Positions 15,267 to 24,372 of a stretch of DNA of 64,000 nucleotides are shown here, piece after piece. The translations under genes were made by a program, and so were the position numbers. Source of the stretch: Enemella evansiae (GTDB lineage: Bacteria; Actinomycetota; Actinomycetes; Propionibacteriales; Propionibacteriaceae); assembly GCF_002250705.1 (NCBI RefSeq), contig NZ_NMVP01000038.1, positions 62,001 through 126,000 of the forward strand. The letters run 5' to 3'. The notes beneath the pieces were generated by a model. It saw only the letters and a list, made by a program, of their open reading frames with translations. It was not told the DNA's origin and searched no databases. How positions within the stretch are numbered: the first letter of the stretch is position 1; the number at the start of each line of letters is the position of its first letter.

Positions 15267-17447
15267 TCACCCGTTTTCCGGGCCCCGATTCCCACCGTCA
15301 CCGGGCACCCGGGCCGCGGTCACCCGGGCCAGCGGCAGGCTCACCCCGGTCCCGGCGCGATCGGCTCCGGGACCGACCAGCCGGACCATCCCCGAACCGA
15401 GGTCCAGCGGCAGCAGGGTACGGCTGGTCCGGGTGCCGTCGGCCGCCACGTAGTCGACCTCGACCGGGGTCCGGGTGGTCAGCGCGTGCCGCAGCACCTC
15501 GAGGGTCTGCTCGGTGCGCATCCCGCGCTCCCGGGCCGCGGCGGCACCGGAGAGCAGGTGCTCGGCGAGCGCGCGGGGATCACCACCGGTGGGTGGGGCG
15601 GGCCGGCGGGAGCCGGCGGCCCGGGCCCTGGGCGGCGAGGTCAGCACCGCGCCCTGGGCATCCTCCGCGGCCGGTGCCATCCCGACCGCGCGGAGCAGCT
15701 GCACCACCTCGTCGGGATCGGCGTCGGCGACCAGTGTCTGCGGTCCGACCTGGCGTACGCCGAGGGCGGCGGCCTCCGGATGGGCCAGCACCGCACCGAT
15801 CCGGACCGGGTCGTCGATCCGGACGTACGCCCGGGCGGTGCCGACCCGGACCGTGCCGTGCCGACGGGCGACGTCACCGACCAGGTACGCCAGCGGTTGC
15901 GGTACCGCGGTGCTGCCGTGCCGGGCCAGCCAGTCCAGCACCTGTTCGCTGTCCCACCCGGCGTCGAAGGCGCGGCGCAACGACTCGGCGGTGAAGCGGT
16001 AGACCCCGCCGCCACCGCGGGACTCCTGCTCGGCCAGCAGCCGCAGCTCGGCCGCCACCTGGTGCTCCAGCGGGCCGGGTGCGACGGCGGTCAGATCGGC
16101 CTGCAGCAGCAGCTCGGTGACCGGTTCGGGGAACAGGGTGAGCAGCTCGGTCGGCAGGTCGGCGCCGCCGGCGACCGGCAGCAGGCCGCTGACCTGATCC
16201 AGCGCGGTCAACCCGAGCCAGGCGGCCTCGGTGAGCACGGCGGCGGCCAGCTCCGCTGCGCCGATCACCCGGGCCAGGCCCGGCCGGTCCCAGTCCAGCA
16301 ACCCGGCCAGCGCCACCGGGTCCGGGGCGCAGCCGACCGGCAACCGGGCCAGCACCGCGGCGCGGGCACCGGGCGCCCAGCGGGCCTCGGCCTCCTCGCC
16401 GAGCGCATGGCCGCCCTCGGCGCGGGCTGCCGCGTACCAGCGGGGGGTCTGCAACCAGCGGCGCAGCAGCACGGTGACCCGCTCCGCGACCGGCAGCGTC
16501 AGCCAGCGATCGAACTCGGTGGTCACCCGGGCCGCGGGTGGGGCGGTGGAGATCAGGTCGGCGGCGTACGCCACCTCGAGTGCGAAACCGGCGCGGGCCG
16601 GGTCGAGGCCGAGCTCGCGGGCGATCTGGGTGAGCTCGCGGACGCCGATCCCGCCGGCCCGCAGCAGCGCCGGGGAGCGGCGCTCCACCGCGTCCACCAC
16701 CGCCTCCACGTCGTGGCAGAACTCGTAGGCCGCGCCGACGGCGGCGTGCGCGACCACCCGCGCCGGCCGGGTCCCCGCCGGCAGCGGATCCGGTGCGGTG
16801 TGGCCGGGGGTGCGTTGGAATCCGCCCCGCCAGGTCAGCGCCACCTCGCGCGGCAGCAGCACGGTGTCCGGTCCGGCCGGGCGCAGCAGCCCGCGGGCCA
16901 GCAGGTGCTCGACCGGGGTTGCGGGGTGGGTGATCGGGCGGTCGGCGTTGCGCACCGCGCCGGTCGGTGGACCCCAGGCGAGCCGGTCCAGGACGGCGGC
17001 CGCCCCCGGTGGCAGATCGGCGGTGGCGGCGGCGATCGTCGCCTCCGTCAGCGGTCGCGGGCTGGGTGCCGCGAGCCCGCCGGGGTGGGGTTCGAACGCC
17101 TGCCGGGCGGCCCGCACCAGGTGCAGTTCGGCGCCCTGACCCCAGACCAGCGCGAGCTCACGCAGCCGGTCCAGTGCGGCGACCACCGGTTCGTCGGGCG
17201 ACCCCAGCAGGGCCGCGAGGTCGGCGGTGGTGGTCGGGTCCGGCAGGGCGGCGAGGGCCTCGCAGCAGTCCAGCTGGAAGCGGTTCAACCCGTCCAGGGC
17301 CCGGTGCACCGAGGAGGTCGTGGTCGCCCGGGCGACCAGTTCGGTGAGGTCGGCCGGCGGGGGCAGCCGCAGGTCGTCCCGGGCGGCGAGCAGACCGCTC
17401 AGCTGCTCGGCGTCCAACGAGCGCAGGGCGTCGCTGAAGCTGCGCAT
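15267..17447 (-). CDS. Helicase_C_3 (helicase-associated) domain protein
   Basis: A 726-residue protein of the actinobacterial family found beside bacterial XPB. It has no Walker motifs. The N-terminal half is a run of winged-helix-like alpha/alpha repeats (FQLDCCEALAALP, DLAALLGSPDEPVV); the Helicase_C_3 domain is near residues 490-610 (HGTVRVGTARAYVRIDD, QVGPQTLVADAD). A WYL-like C-terminal segment follows. Probably a DNA-binding partner or regulator of XPB. Its ATG overlaps the stop of the upstream gene. Confidence 0.8.
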   Translation of the reverse strand: MRSFSDALRSLDAEQLSGLLAARDDLRLPPPADLTELVARATTTSSVHRALDGLNRFQLDCCEALAALPDPTTTADLAALLGSPDEPVVAALDRLRELALVWGQGAELHLVRAARQAFEPHPGGLAAPSPRPLTEATIAAATADLPPGAAAVLDRLAWGPPTGAVRNADRPITHPATPVEHLLARGLLRPAGPDTVLLPREVALTWRGGFQRTPGHTAPDPLPAGTRPARVVAHAAVGAAYEFCHDVEAVVDAVERRSPALLRAGGIGVRELTQIARELGLDPARAGFALEVAYAADLISTAPPAARVTTEFDRWLTLPVAERVTVLLRRWLQTPRWYAAARAEGGHALGEEAEARWAPGARAAVLARLPVGCAPDPVALAGLLDWDRPGLARVIGAAELAAAVLTEAAWLGLTALDQVSGLLPVAGGADLPTELLTLFPEPVTELLLQADLTAVAPGPLEHQVAAELRLLAEQESRGGGGVYRFTAESLRRAFDAGWDSEQVLDWLARHGSTAVPQPLAYLVGDVARRHGTVRVGTARAYVRIDDPVRIGAVLAHPEAAALGVRQVGPQTLVADADPDEVVQLLRAVGMAPAAEDAQGAVLTSPPRARAAGSRRPAPPTGGDPRALAEHLLSGAAAARERGMRTEQTLEVLRHALTTRTPVEVDYVAADGTRTSRTLLPLDLGSGMVRLVGPGADRAGTGVSLPLARVTAARVPGDGGNRGPENG

Positions 17448-18442
17448 CAGCCCCAGCCGGGGTCGGGGTCGCGGTCCGGCTGCTCGGGCTGTTCGCCGCG
17501 GGACTGTGCCTTGGCGACCAGGGCGATCAGCGCGATCAGCACCGCCCAGCAGACGATCGCGCTCAGCTGGCTGAGCAGGTCATAGGCGAGCAGCAGATTG
17601 TCCAGACTGGACAGCACGCCGACGACCAGTGTGACCACCAGGGCCGCGGTACCGGCCAGGAAGAGATAGCGCACCCAGGCGCGGCGGTATCCGATCCGGC
17701 CCGAGGTGAGGAAGGCGGTCAGGAAGGCGAGCGGGGAGAGCCAGCCGAACAGGTCGACCAGCACGCACAACCCGCCGATCAGCAGCGCCACCGCGGTCGG
17801 GAAGGTGACCCCCTCCAGCACGCCGCTCACGCTCACCCGTTGTTGCCGGGGTGCCGGTTGTGGGCCGGGGCCGAACCACTGGGGGCTGCCCGGTGCGGGA
17901 TAGTCGCTGAGCTGTTCGGGGCCGGGTTGACCGGCCGGCGCACCCTCGGGCGGTGGGAAGTCCAGGCCCTGGCGCTGGCCACCGGTGAGATGGAACGCCT
18001 GGTGCGGATCGTGGACCGGTGGGCCCGCCACGTCGGCGGGGTGGGGTACGCCGGGTACCACGCTCGGCGTGGCCGGCAGCGGGTGCCCCCCGGCGGGCGT
18101 ACCGGCCGGGGGGCCGCTCGGCGGGGCCCATCCGGGGTCGGGCTGGCTGGAGCCGGTGAACCCGCTGTGCGCCGCTCCCCAGGCCGAGGCGCTGGAATCG
18201 GTCATCACACTCGAGGTCACCTCGAAGGCCTGCTGCGGATCGCGCTGCGGACCGACCTCGGGGCGGTGCTCGGTGAGCGGGGAGACCTGGTGCCGCTGCT
18301 CGAAGACCGGCCGCTGCGCCGGTGCCCCGGCCGACAACTCCTGCCGGGGCGGGGCGATGTCCAGTGCGGCGACCTCGGGTGCGGCAAAACCGGCCGGGCG
18401 CTCGCGCGGCGCGTACTCCGGTCCATCCTCCCAGGTCGCCAT
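17447..18442 (-). CDS. Pro-rich tetraspan membrane protein
   Basis: 331 residues: a ~200-residue Pro/Gly/Gln-rich cytoplasmic region without repeats of fixed length, then four membrane helices (about 205-310) and a short charged tail. ATG 18442 has TAGAAT 7 bp upstream; upstream in-frame codons would cross that promoter. No family recognised. It heads the operon that ends with XPB, with a 4-bp overlap (ATGA) to the next gene. Confidence 0.65.
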   Translation of the reverse strand: MATWEDGPEYAPRERPAGFAAPEVAALDIAPPRQELSAGAPAQRPVFEQRHQVSPLTEHRPEVGPQRDPQQAFEVTSSVMTDSSASAWGAAHSGFTGSSQPDPGWAPPSGPPAGTPAGGHPLPATPSVVPGVPHPADVAGPPVHDPHQAFHLTGGQRQGLDFPPPEGAPAGQPGPEQLSDYPAPGSPQWFGPGPQPAPRQQRVSVSGVLEGVTFPTAVALLIGGLCVLVDLFGWLSPLAFLTAFLTSGRIGYRRAWVRYLFLAGTAALVVTLVVGVLSSLDNLLLAYDLLSQLSAIVCWAVLIALIALVAKAQSRGEQPEQPDRDPDPGWG

Positions 18443-18449
18443 ACCGGTG

Positions 18450-18455
18450 ATTCTA
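18450..18455 (-). promoter_or_regulatory. -10 box at head of XPB operon
   Basis: TAGAAT with 7 bp to ATG 18442. Confidence 0.55.
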
Positions 18456-18583
18456 GTCGGCGATCGGATCGGGACCCGCGCCCGGAAAATCGGTTGCGGG
18501 TCGGACCCGGGCGGAGCAGGCTCGGACCGCACCGTCGAGATTCGTGTCGTGGGCCTGCCCGCGGCAGCGGGGGAGGAGGAGTG

Positions 18584-18685
18584 ATGGCTGTCATTCGGCT
18601 GACGCCTGCCCGACCTCAACTCCGACTCCAGGAGCCCCCGCATGTCAGAACCGTTTCCCGGGACCGGTCCACGGTCCGAAGCTGA
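18584..18685 (+). CDS. Possible 33-residue upstream ORF before RIO kinase
   Basis: ATG 18584 follows a very strong purine run (GGGGGAGGAGGAGTG) for which no other start exists. It encodes 33 residues, rich in Arg and Pro, and ends 44 bp inside the RIO kinase gene in another frame. It could regulate kinase translation by overlap. No homology seen, so it may also be chance. Confidence 0.35.
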   Translation: MAVIRLTPARPQLRLQEPPHVRTVSRDRSTVRS

Positions 18686-19511
18686 CCAGCCCTTCCACTA
18701 CATCGACCACGGCGACGAACTGCCCGCTGGTCAACGGTGGTCGAGCTGGACCACGACCCCGCCACTGAATCACGGTCCGCAACCGCGCCCGGACTGGGTG
18801 ATCACCACCGAGGCGATCGACACCGACCTCGGCGGCCTCAAGAGCGGCAAGGAGGCGGATTGCTTCGTCTTCGAACGCGCGACCGCCACCGCTGATCCGA
18901 CCGCAGACCGCTCGGTGATCCTGGTCGCGAAGCGCTACCGCGGATCCGAGCATCGACTCTTCCATCGCAACAGCGCCTACACCGAGGGCCGACGCGGTCG
19001 CAACAGCCGTGATGCCCGGGCGCTCGCCAGGCGCAGCGAGTACGGCAGGAAGGTGGACGCCCACCAGTGGGCGTACGCCGAATGGGACGCCTTGAAACGG
19101 CTGTGGCAGCTGGGCGTCCCGGTGCCCTATCCGGTGCAGATCGACGGCCTGGAGATCGTGATGGAGTTCATCTGTGACGACGACGGTGAGGCGGCCGATC
19201 GGCTGGCCGGTTACCGCGGAACCGCCGACGAGCTCGCCGGTCTCTGGCAGCAGCTCACCGAGGCCATGCGGATGATGACCCGCGCGGGCCTGGTGCACGG
19301 CGACCTGTCGGCCTACAACATCCTCATCGCCCGCGGTGAGCGGCCGCGGTTGGTGCTCATCGACGTGCCCCAGCTGGTCGACCTGATCGCCAATCCGAAC
19401 GGCTTCGATCTGCTGCACCGCGACTGCATCAACGTGGCCGACTGGTTCGTCCGGCGCGGCCTCACCGTGTCCGCCGAGGACCTGTTCGCCGGCCTGCTCG
19501 GTGAGCTGTGA
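18642..19511 (+). CDS. RIO-family protein kinase
   Basis: A 289-residue RIO1-type kinase. The flexible P-loop is SGKEADCF (about 67), the ATP Lys in VAKRYRG, the catalytic loop VHGDLSAYNIL (about 216-226) and the metal Asp in LIDVPQ (about 240). Archaeal and eukaryotic RIO1 act in small-subunit ribosome assembly; the bacterial role is unknown. AGGAG at 18631-18635 fits ATG 18642. Convergent with the MFS gene. Confidence 0.92.
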   Translation: MSEPFPGTGPRSEADQPFHYIDHGDELPAGQRWSSWTTTPPLNHGPQPRPDWVITTEAIDTDLGGLKSGKEADCFVFERATATADPTADRSVILVAKRYRGSEHRLFHRNSAYTEGRRGRNSRDARALARRSEYGRKVDAHQWAYAEWDALKRLWQLGVPVPYPVQIDGLEIVMEFICDDDGEAADRLAGYRGTADELAGLWQQLTEAMRMMTRAGLVHGDLSAYNILIARGERPRLVLIDVPQLVDLIANPNGFDLLHRDCINVADWFVRRGLTVSAEDLFAGLLGEL

Positions 19512-19532
19512 GCACACCGACCAGGCGGGCGG

Positions 19533-20984
19533 TCACCAGCGGGACGCGGGGACGATCTGGACCCGGGGCACCCGCGCCCGGCGGACCCGAAGCGTCAGGT
19601 GCGCCTCATAGGCCATCCGGATCGCGAAACCCGCGGCGAGCAGGACGATCATCGAACCGTTCAGCAGCAGCGCACCACGCGGGCCCCAGGCGTCGACCAG
19701 GGCGCCGGAGAGCAGACCGCCGAGGGCCTGGCCGCCGATCAGCACCAGCACGTAGACGCTGATCACCCGGCCGCGTACCCACTCCGGCGCGGTCAGCTGG
19801 ACCAGGGCGTTCGCCGACTGCAGGAACTGCAGCTGGACGATGCCGAACGCGACCAGGGTGACCGCGAAGATGCCAAGGCTCGGGGTGGCCGAGGAGAGGG
19901 CGAGCAGGCCACCGAGCCCGGCGGTCAGTGCGGTGAGCTCACGCAGCCGCAGGATCCGGCGGCGGCGGGCGGCCAGCTGGGCGCCCAGCACGGCACCGAT
20001 GGCGACCATGCCGGTGCACAGGCCGTAACCGGAGACGCCGGCATCGAAGGCCCGGCTGGCCATCGAGCTGAGCAGCACCGGCATGCTGGCGCCGAACACC
20101 CCGACCAGCCCGACCAGGGCGATGGTCCAACCGATCTCGGGGGTCTTCAGCACCGTCCGGATGCCGTCGGAGAGCCGGCCCCGGCGGGCACCGTCGGCGC
20201 CGCGGGGTCTGGTCCGGTCGGGCGTGCGGATCAGCAGCAGGCTGGTCACCACGATCAGGCAGGTCACCGCGTTCACCGCGAAGCACCAGCCCAGGCCGAC
20301 CCCGTGGATCAGCCCGCCGGCGATCAGCGGACCGGCGATGCCGGCGGACTGGAAGGCGGTGGCGTTCAGCCCGAGCGCGCTGCGCAGCCCGTCCCGGCCG
20401 ACGAGCCGGTTGACCAGCTCCAGGCGGCCGGGCTGTTCGACGACCGCGGCCAGGCCGAGGCCGAGGGAGAGGCCGTAACTGGCCCAGACGGTGGCTCGGT
20501 CGGTGAGCACCAGGACGGCGAGCACGGCGGCCATCGCGGCCACCATGGACTGGCTGAGCAGCAGCAGTCTGCGGGGGTCGAAGCGGTCGACGAGGGCACC
20601 GCCGAAGAGGCCGAGGACCAGCACCGGCGCGAACTGGAGCGACACCGACAGGCCGACGGCCGAGACGCTTCCGGTGAGTTGCAGGACCAGCCAGTCGACG
20701 GCGATCCGCTGCACCCACATACCGAGGCTGCCGATCAGGAAGGCGGCGACATAGATGCGGAACTGGCTGTTGTTGAGGGCGACCAGGCCCTGCGGGAGCC
20801 GGTCGGCGATCCCGGGTGCGGTGGGTCCGGCGGCGGTGCTGGACTCGGGTGCCGGTCGGCCGGCTATCTCGGGTTCGGGATCCGGCGTGGGGGCGACGGC
20901 GGTGGCGGAGGAGGTGCCGGTCGGGGAGGTTGTGCTGGCGCTGGTGCTACGGACTGCAGGGGGAGCTGCAGGTTCTGCGGGCAT
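19533..20984 (-). CDS. MFS exporter (EntS/MFS_3 type)
   Basis: A 483-residue transporter with a ~60-residue Ala/Pro/Thr-rich N-terminal tail and about 12 membrane helices. The loop GGALVDRFDPRRLLL is the MFS motif A of the MFS_3 group, which exports siderophores, drugs or macrolides. ATG 20984 is preferred over TTG 20993, as GGTGA lies at suitable distance. Divergent from a LysR regulator across 156 bp, so it is the likely target of that regulator. Confidence 0.85.
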   Translation of the reverse strand: MPAEPAAPPAVRSTSASTTSPTGTSSATAVAPTPDPEPEIAGRPAPESSTAAGPTAPGIADRLPQGLVALNNSQFRIYVAAFLIGSLGMWVQRIAVDWLVLQLTGSVSAVGLSVSLQFAPVLVLGLFGGALVDRFDPRRLLLLSQSMVAAMAAVLAVLVLTDRATVWASYGLSLGLGLAAVVEQPGRLELVNRLVGRDGLRSALGLNATAFQSAGIAGPLIAGGLIHGVGLGWCFAVNAVTCLIVVTSLLLIRTPDRTRPRGADGARRGRLSDGIRTVLKTPEIGWTIALVGLVGVFGASMPVLLSSMASRAFDAGVSGYGLCTGMVAIGAVLGAQLAARRRRILRLRELTALTAGLGGLLALSSATPSLGIFAVTLVAFGIVQLQFLQSANALVQLTAPEWVRGRVISVYVLVLIGGQALGGLLSGALVDAWGPRGALLLNGSMIVLLAAGFAIRMAYEAHLTLRVRRARVPRVQIVPASRW

Positions 20985-21069
20985 GACGAACAATCACCGT
21001 TTCTGGTGTCGAGGGTTTGAAGGGTTGGCGGGCCGCGCTGCCGGGTACGAGACTATGCCCGCCCCAGTC

Positions 21070-21084
21070 ATTGATCCAAACAAT
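21070..21084. promoter_or_regulatory. Candidate LysR operator
   Basis: ATTG-N7-CAAT is an inverted repeat of the T-N11-A type in the MFS/LysR intergenic region, followed by an AT-rich stretch (21090-21103) that could hold a -10. Confidence 0.45.
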
Positions 21085-21140
21085 GGAGCGTATATATTCC
21101 ATAAGCAACGCTTCTGACTCCGAACGGGGGAGATCGACCC

Positions 21141-22022
21141 GTGCCCGAGACCACGCCCGCCACCCACTTCGATCCGGCACTGCTGCGCGGCTTCCTGGCG
21201 GTCGCCGACACCGGCAGCTTCACCCGCGCGGCCGAGCAGCTCGGCATCTCCCAGCCTGCGGTCTCCCAGCAGGTACGCCGCCTCGAGCAGGCCGCTGGTC
21301 GGCAGCTGGTGGTCCGCGACACCCGCTCGGTCGCGCTCACCGACAACGGTGAGGCGATGCGCGGTTTCGCCCGGCAGATCCTGGCCGCCCACGATCAGGC
21401 GAGCAGCTACTTCTCCGGGTCGGCGATGCGCGGCCGGTTGCGCTTCGGCGCCGCCGATGAGTTCGCGCTCTCGGACCTGCCACGGATCCTGCGCGAGTTC
21501 CGCCAGCACCACCCCGGGATCCAGCTGGAGCTGACCGTCGCCCAGTCCGGCGTACTGCAACGCCGACTCGACTCCAACCATCTGGACCTGATCCTGATCA
21601 ACCAGCGCCCCGACTCCGACACCGGGCGGATGGTGCACCGCGACCAGATGGTCTGGGTGGGGCTGCCGAACACCGTGCTGGAACCGGGGGAGACCGTGCC
21701 GCTGGTCACCTATCACGCGCCGAGCTGGTCCCGGCAGGCCGGGATCGACGCGTTGAACGCGCACCAGATCCCCTGGCGGATCGTCTGCAACACCCGGCAG
21801 GTGCTCGGCATCATGGCCGCGGTCCGGGCCGGGCTCGGGCTGTGCATGCTGGCCCGCACCCGGGTGCCCGGTGATCTGCGGGTGCTCAGCGGCCGATTCG
21901 GGCTGCCCGAGCTGCCGATGCTGGAGCAGGCGCTGCAGGCCAATCCGCGTTCCCCGCGGGAACCGGTCGAGGCGCTGACCAACTCGATAATGAACCTGCC
22001 GCTGGCGGCGATCCAGCGATAG
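21141..22022 (+). CDS. LysR-family transcriptional regulator
   Basis: A 293-residue LysR regulator. Winged helix at about 10-68 (FTRAAEQLGISQPAVSQQVR), then an effector-binding domain (about 95-290). GTG 21141 has GGGGGAG 9 bp upstream. Transcribed away from the MFS exporter it probably controls. The inducer is unknown. Confidence 0.9.
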   Translation: MPETTPATHFDPALLRGFLAVADTGSFTRAAEQLGISQPAVSQQVRRLEQAAGRQLVVRDTRSVALTDNGEAMRGFARQILAAHDQASSYFSGSAMRGRLRFGAADEFALSDLPRILREFRQHHPGIQLELTVAQSGVLQRRLDSNHLDLILINQRPDSDTGRMVHRDQMVWVGLPNTVLEPGETVPLVTYHAPSWSRQAGIDALNAHQIPWRIVCNTRQVLGIMAAVRAGLGLCMLARTRVPGDLRVLSGRFGLPELPMLEQALQANPRSPREPVEALTNSIMNLPLAAIQR

Positions 22023-22101
22023 ACTTGGGTACGCCCTCGGCCCAGCTGTCGGGGGTTCGTCCTGTTCTCTGCATGCCCGATGCGATCTAGTGAGGTTTCT
22101 C

Positions 22102-22485
22102 GTGCCGACTGGCAAGGTCCGCTTCTTCGACGCCGACAAGGGTTTCGGCTTCCTGACCAAGGATGGCGGGGGTGACGTCTACGTGCGCTCCAACGCCCTG
22201 CCGGCCGGGGTGACCACCTTGAAGCCCGGTCAGAAGGTCGAGTTCGGGGTGGTCGAGGGCCGCAAGGGTGAGCAGGCGCTGTCGCTCACCCTGGTCGAGG
22301 CCCCCACCTCGCTGTCCCGGGCGAGCCGCAAGAAGCCGGAGCAGATGGCGCTGCTCACCGAGGACCTGATCAAGCTGCTCGACGGCATCGGCACCGGATA
22401 CCGGCACGGCCGGCATCCGGACGCCAAGCACGCCGCCAAGACCGCGGCGCTGCTGCGCGCGGTGGCGGACGAGTTGGAGCTGTGA
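22102..22485 (+). CDS. Cold-shock-domain protein with C-terminal extension
   Basis: A 127-residue protein: cold-shock OB fold (about 1-66; GKVRFFDADKGFGFL is RNP1-like) plus a 60-residue helical tail, the actinobacterial long form. It binds single-stranded nucleic acids. GTG 22102 has GAGG 5 bp upstream, better than GTG 22090. A -10 TAGACT (22020-22025) overlaps the LysR stop codon. Next to DUF3027, a conserved pairing. Confidence 0.88.
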   Translation: MPTGKVRFFDADKGFGFLTKDGGGDVYVRSNALPAGVTTLKPGQKVEFGVVEGRKGEQALSLTLVEAPTSLSRASRKKPEQMALLTEDLIKLLDGIGTGYRHGRHPDAKHAAKTAALLRAVADELEL

Positions 22486-22501
22486 GCCCCCTGCCGCGAG
22501 A

Positions 22502-23308
22502 ATGGTCGAGATGAGCAGCACCCAGATCCCGCCCCGCAGCCGGGCGCCCAAGCTTGACCAGGCCTGTGCCGATGCCGTCGACCTGGCCCGGGAGGCCGCC
22601 GAGGCGGCCACCACGGTCGTGATGAGCGTCGGTGAGCACACCGAGGTACGCGCCGAGGCCGACCGGGTGGCGACCCACTACTTCGCCTGCACCCATCCCG
22701 GTTATCGGGGCTGGCAGTGGGCGGTCACGGTGGCCCGGGCGTCCCGCGCCCGCAAGGTGACCGTCGACGAGGTCGTGCTGCTGCCCGGTCCGGACGCGCT
22801 GCTGTCCCCGGCCTGGGTGCCGTGGGCCGATCGGATCTCCGACGGCGATGTGGGGCCCGGCATCCTGATGCCGACCCCGGACAACGACCCGCGCCTGGAG
22901 CCCGGTTACACCGGTGGCGAGCGGGCCGCCGACACCGACCCGGCCGAGGCCAGCCAGCTGCGCGCCGTGGTGGCCGAGCTCGGCCTGGGACGCGAACGGG
23001 TGCTCTCGGCGTACGGTCGCGAGGAGGCCGCCGAGCGCTGGCTGGACGGCGACGGCGGGCCGCGCAACGAGATGACCCGGCAGGCGCCGGGCAGCTGCGT
23101 CAGCTGTGCCTACTTCGTCCGCCTGCAGGGCGGCCTGGGGACCGTGTTCGGGGTGTGCGCGAACCAGTACGCCCCTTCCGACGCCCATGTGGTGAGCATC
23201 GACCACGGCTGCGGCGCGCACTCCGACGTCGTCGCTCCCGAGCGCGAGGGCGAACTGCCCAACCCGGTCTGGGACACCATCTCCCTGGACGACTCGCTCT
23301 TCGACTGA
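22502..23308 (+). CDS. DUF3027 protein
   Basis: 268 residues (or 265 from ATG 22511). It matches the actinobacterial DUF3027 family by its opening (DLAREAAEA, then a conserved HYFACTHPGYRGWQWAVTV stretch), by the motif LMPTPDNDPRLEPGY and by position after the cold-shock gene. A late cluster CVSCAYF...GVCANQY...HGCGAH offers Cys/His ligands for zinc. Function unknown. Confidence 0.85.
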   Translation: MVEMSSTQIPPRSRAPKLDQACADAVDLAREAAEAATTVVMSVGEHTEVRAEADRVATHYFACTHPGYRGWQWAVTVARASRARKVTVDEVVLLPGPDALLSPAWVPWADRISDGDVGPGILMPTPDNDPRLEPGYTGGERAADTDPAEASQLRAVVAELGLGRERVLSAYGREEAAERWLDGDGGPRNEMTRQAPGSCVSCAYFVRLQGGLGTVFGVCANQYAPSDAHVVSIDHGCGAHSDVVAPEREGELPNPVWDTISLDDSLFD

Positions 23309-23341
23309 GCCCCGGGCGCTCGCGAACTCGCCCCGATCGCG

Positions 23342-23411
23342 ATCCATCGAATCTTGCGTGCATCCCGCTGTCCCTGCAGGGGTAGCGGGATGCACTGAGG
23401 ATTCGATGGAT
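23342..23411. terminator. Large bidirectional hairpin between convergent genes
   Basis: Outer 12-bp arms (23342-23353/23400-23411), a 5x5 internal loop, inner 11-bp arms (23359-23369/23384-23394) and a self-complementary apex CCCTGCAGGG. It separates DUF3027 from the convergent LGFP gene. No U-run, so end of transcription by this hairpin is inferred. Confidence 0.65.
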
Positions 23412-23431
23412 GGTCGTTGCGGGCGTACGCC

Positions 23432-24289
23432 TCAGCGGCGGTTCTGCTGCAACTGGCCGGTGCGGAAGTTGTAGCTCAGCCAGCCGCCCTGGAACTGCTG
23501 GGTGACCACATCACCGGAGCGCACCTCGGGGCCGGTGGGGTAGCGCAACCAGCCGTTCTCCCAGCCGCTGTCCCGCCACACCTGGAAGAACAGGCCGCCG
23601 ACATCCCAGGCATCGGTGCCGGGGGTCCAGTAGATGGAGCCGTTCTGGAAGTGGGTGCCGCACCCGCCGTCGCGCAGGCCGCAGAACTCGTCGCTGATGG
23701 GATAGCCGAGTCGGCCGTTCTCCCAACCGGTGGCATTCCAGCGGTCCTTGATCCGGCCGCGGACCCAGTGGGTGCCGGTGTTCGGCGACCAGTAGACCGA
23801 GCCGCCGGTGGTGTGCACACCGCAACCGCCCTGGGCGAGACCGCAGAAGCTGTCGGTGACCGCGTGGCCGACCGGCATGGTGTTGTTCTGGAACCAGCCG
23901 AGATAGCGCTGGGCGAGCGGGTAGCGGATCGCGTGCCCCCAGCCGGTCGTATCCGCTGATGGCACCGAACTGCTGCTGACGACCACGATGCCGTTCTCGT
24001 GCCGACCCCAGCAGTAGGAGCCGCAGAGGGTGCCCCAACCGCCCGGGTCCTCATAGAGCTTGCCCTCCAGATATGCACCCAGCCACGGGTTGCGGTTCCG
24101 GGCTTCCGCGTAGTTCTGGGCGAGTGCCTTGTCGTAGTAGCGCGGATCGGTCCGCGGTTCCGCGGTCCGGGGGGCAACGGTTGCCGCGCCCTTGGGTGTC
24201 GGCGTCGGGGCGGCGTGCGCCGGCGCCTGGCTGGTGATCAGGATGGTGAGTGCGGCGATGACCGCCGCTGCCAGTCGATGGGGTGACAT
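23432..24289 (-). CDS. Secreted LGFP-repeat protein
   Basis: A 285-residue exported protein: Sec signal peptide cleaved near AHA|AP (about 27), then three or four LGFP-type repeats (RYLGWFQNN, GWENGRLGYPISDEFC, GWENGWLRYPTGPE) with regularly spaced Cys pairs. LGFP modules attach proteins to actinobacterial cell walls. No catalytic domain, so likely a wall-bound structural or binding protein. GGAGG lies 6 bp before the ATG. GGCGTACGCC follows the stop codon directly. Confidence 0.85.
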   Translation of the reverse strand: MSPHRLAAAVIAALTILITSQAPAHAAPTPTPKGAATVAPRTAEPRTDPRYYDKALAQNYAEARNRNPWLGAYLEGKLYEDPGGWGTLCGSYCWGRHENGIVVVSSSSVPSADTTGWGHAIRYPLAQRYLGWFQNNTMPVGHAVTDSFCGLAQGGCGVHTTGGSVYWSPNTGTHWVRGRIKDRWNATGWENGRLGYPISDEFCGLRDGGCGTHFQNGSIYWTPGTDAWDVGGLFFQVWRDSGWENGWLRYPTGPEVRSGDVVTQQFQGGWLSYNFRTGQLQQNRR

Positions 24290-24360
24290 TGGAATCCTCC
24301 GATGAGAGAGATCTCTGGCTTCTGCGGTGAACGAGTCCGGTTGGCGCCGCAGAGTTCCAA

Positions 24361-24366
24361 TAGCCT
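24361..24366 (+). promoter_or_regulatory. -10 box, leaderless purine permease
   Basis: TAGCCT with 6 bp to ATG 24373. A palindrome AGAGATCTCT lies upstream at 24305-24314. Confidence 0.55.
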
Positions 24367-24372
24367 GACGCC

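Noticed and set aside
14427..17585. 1052-codon plus-strand frame
   Set aside because: Antisense to the Helicase_C_3 and Fn3 genes, low-complexity Gly/Arg/Pro, no family motif.
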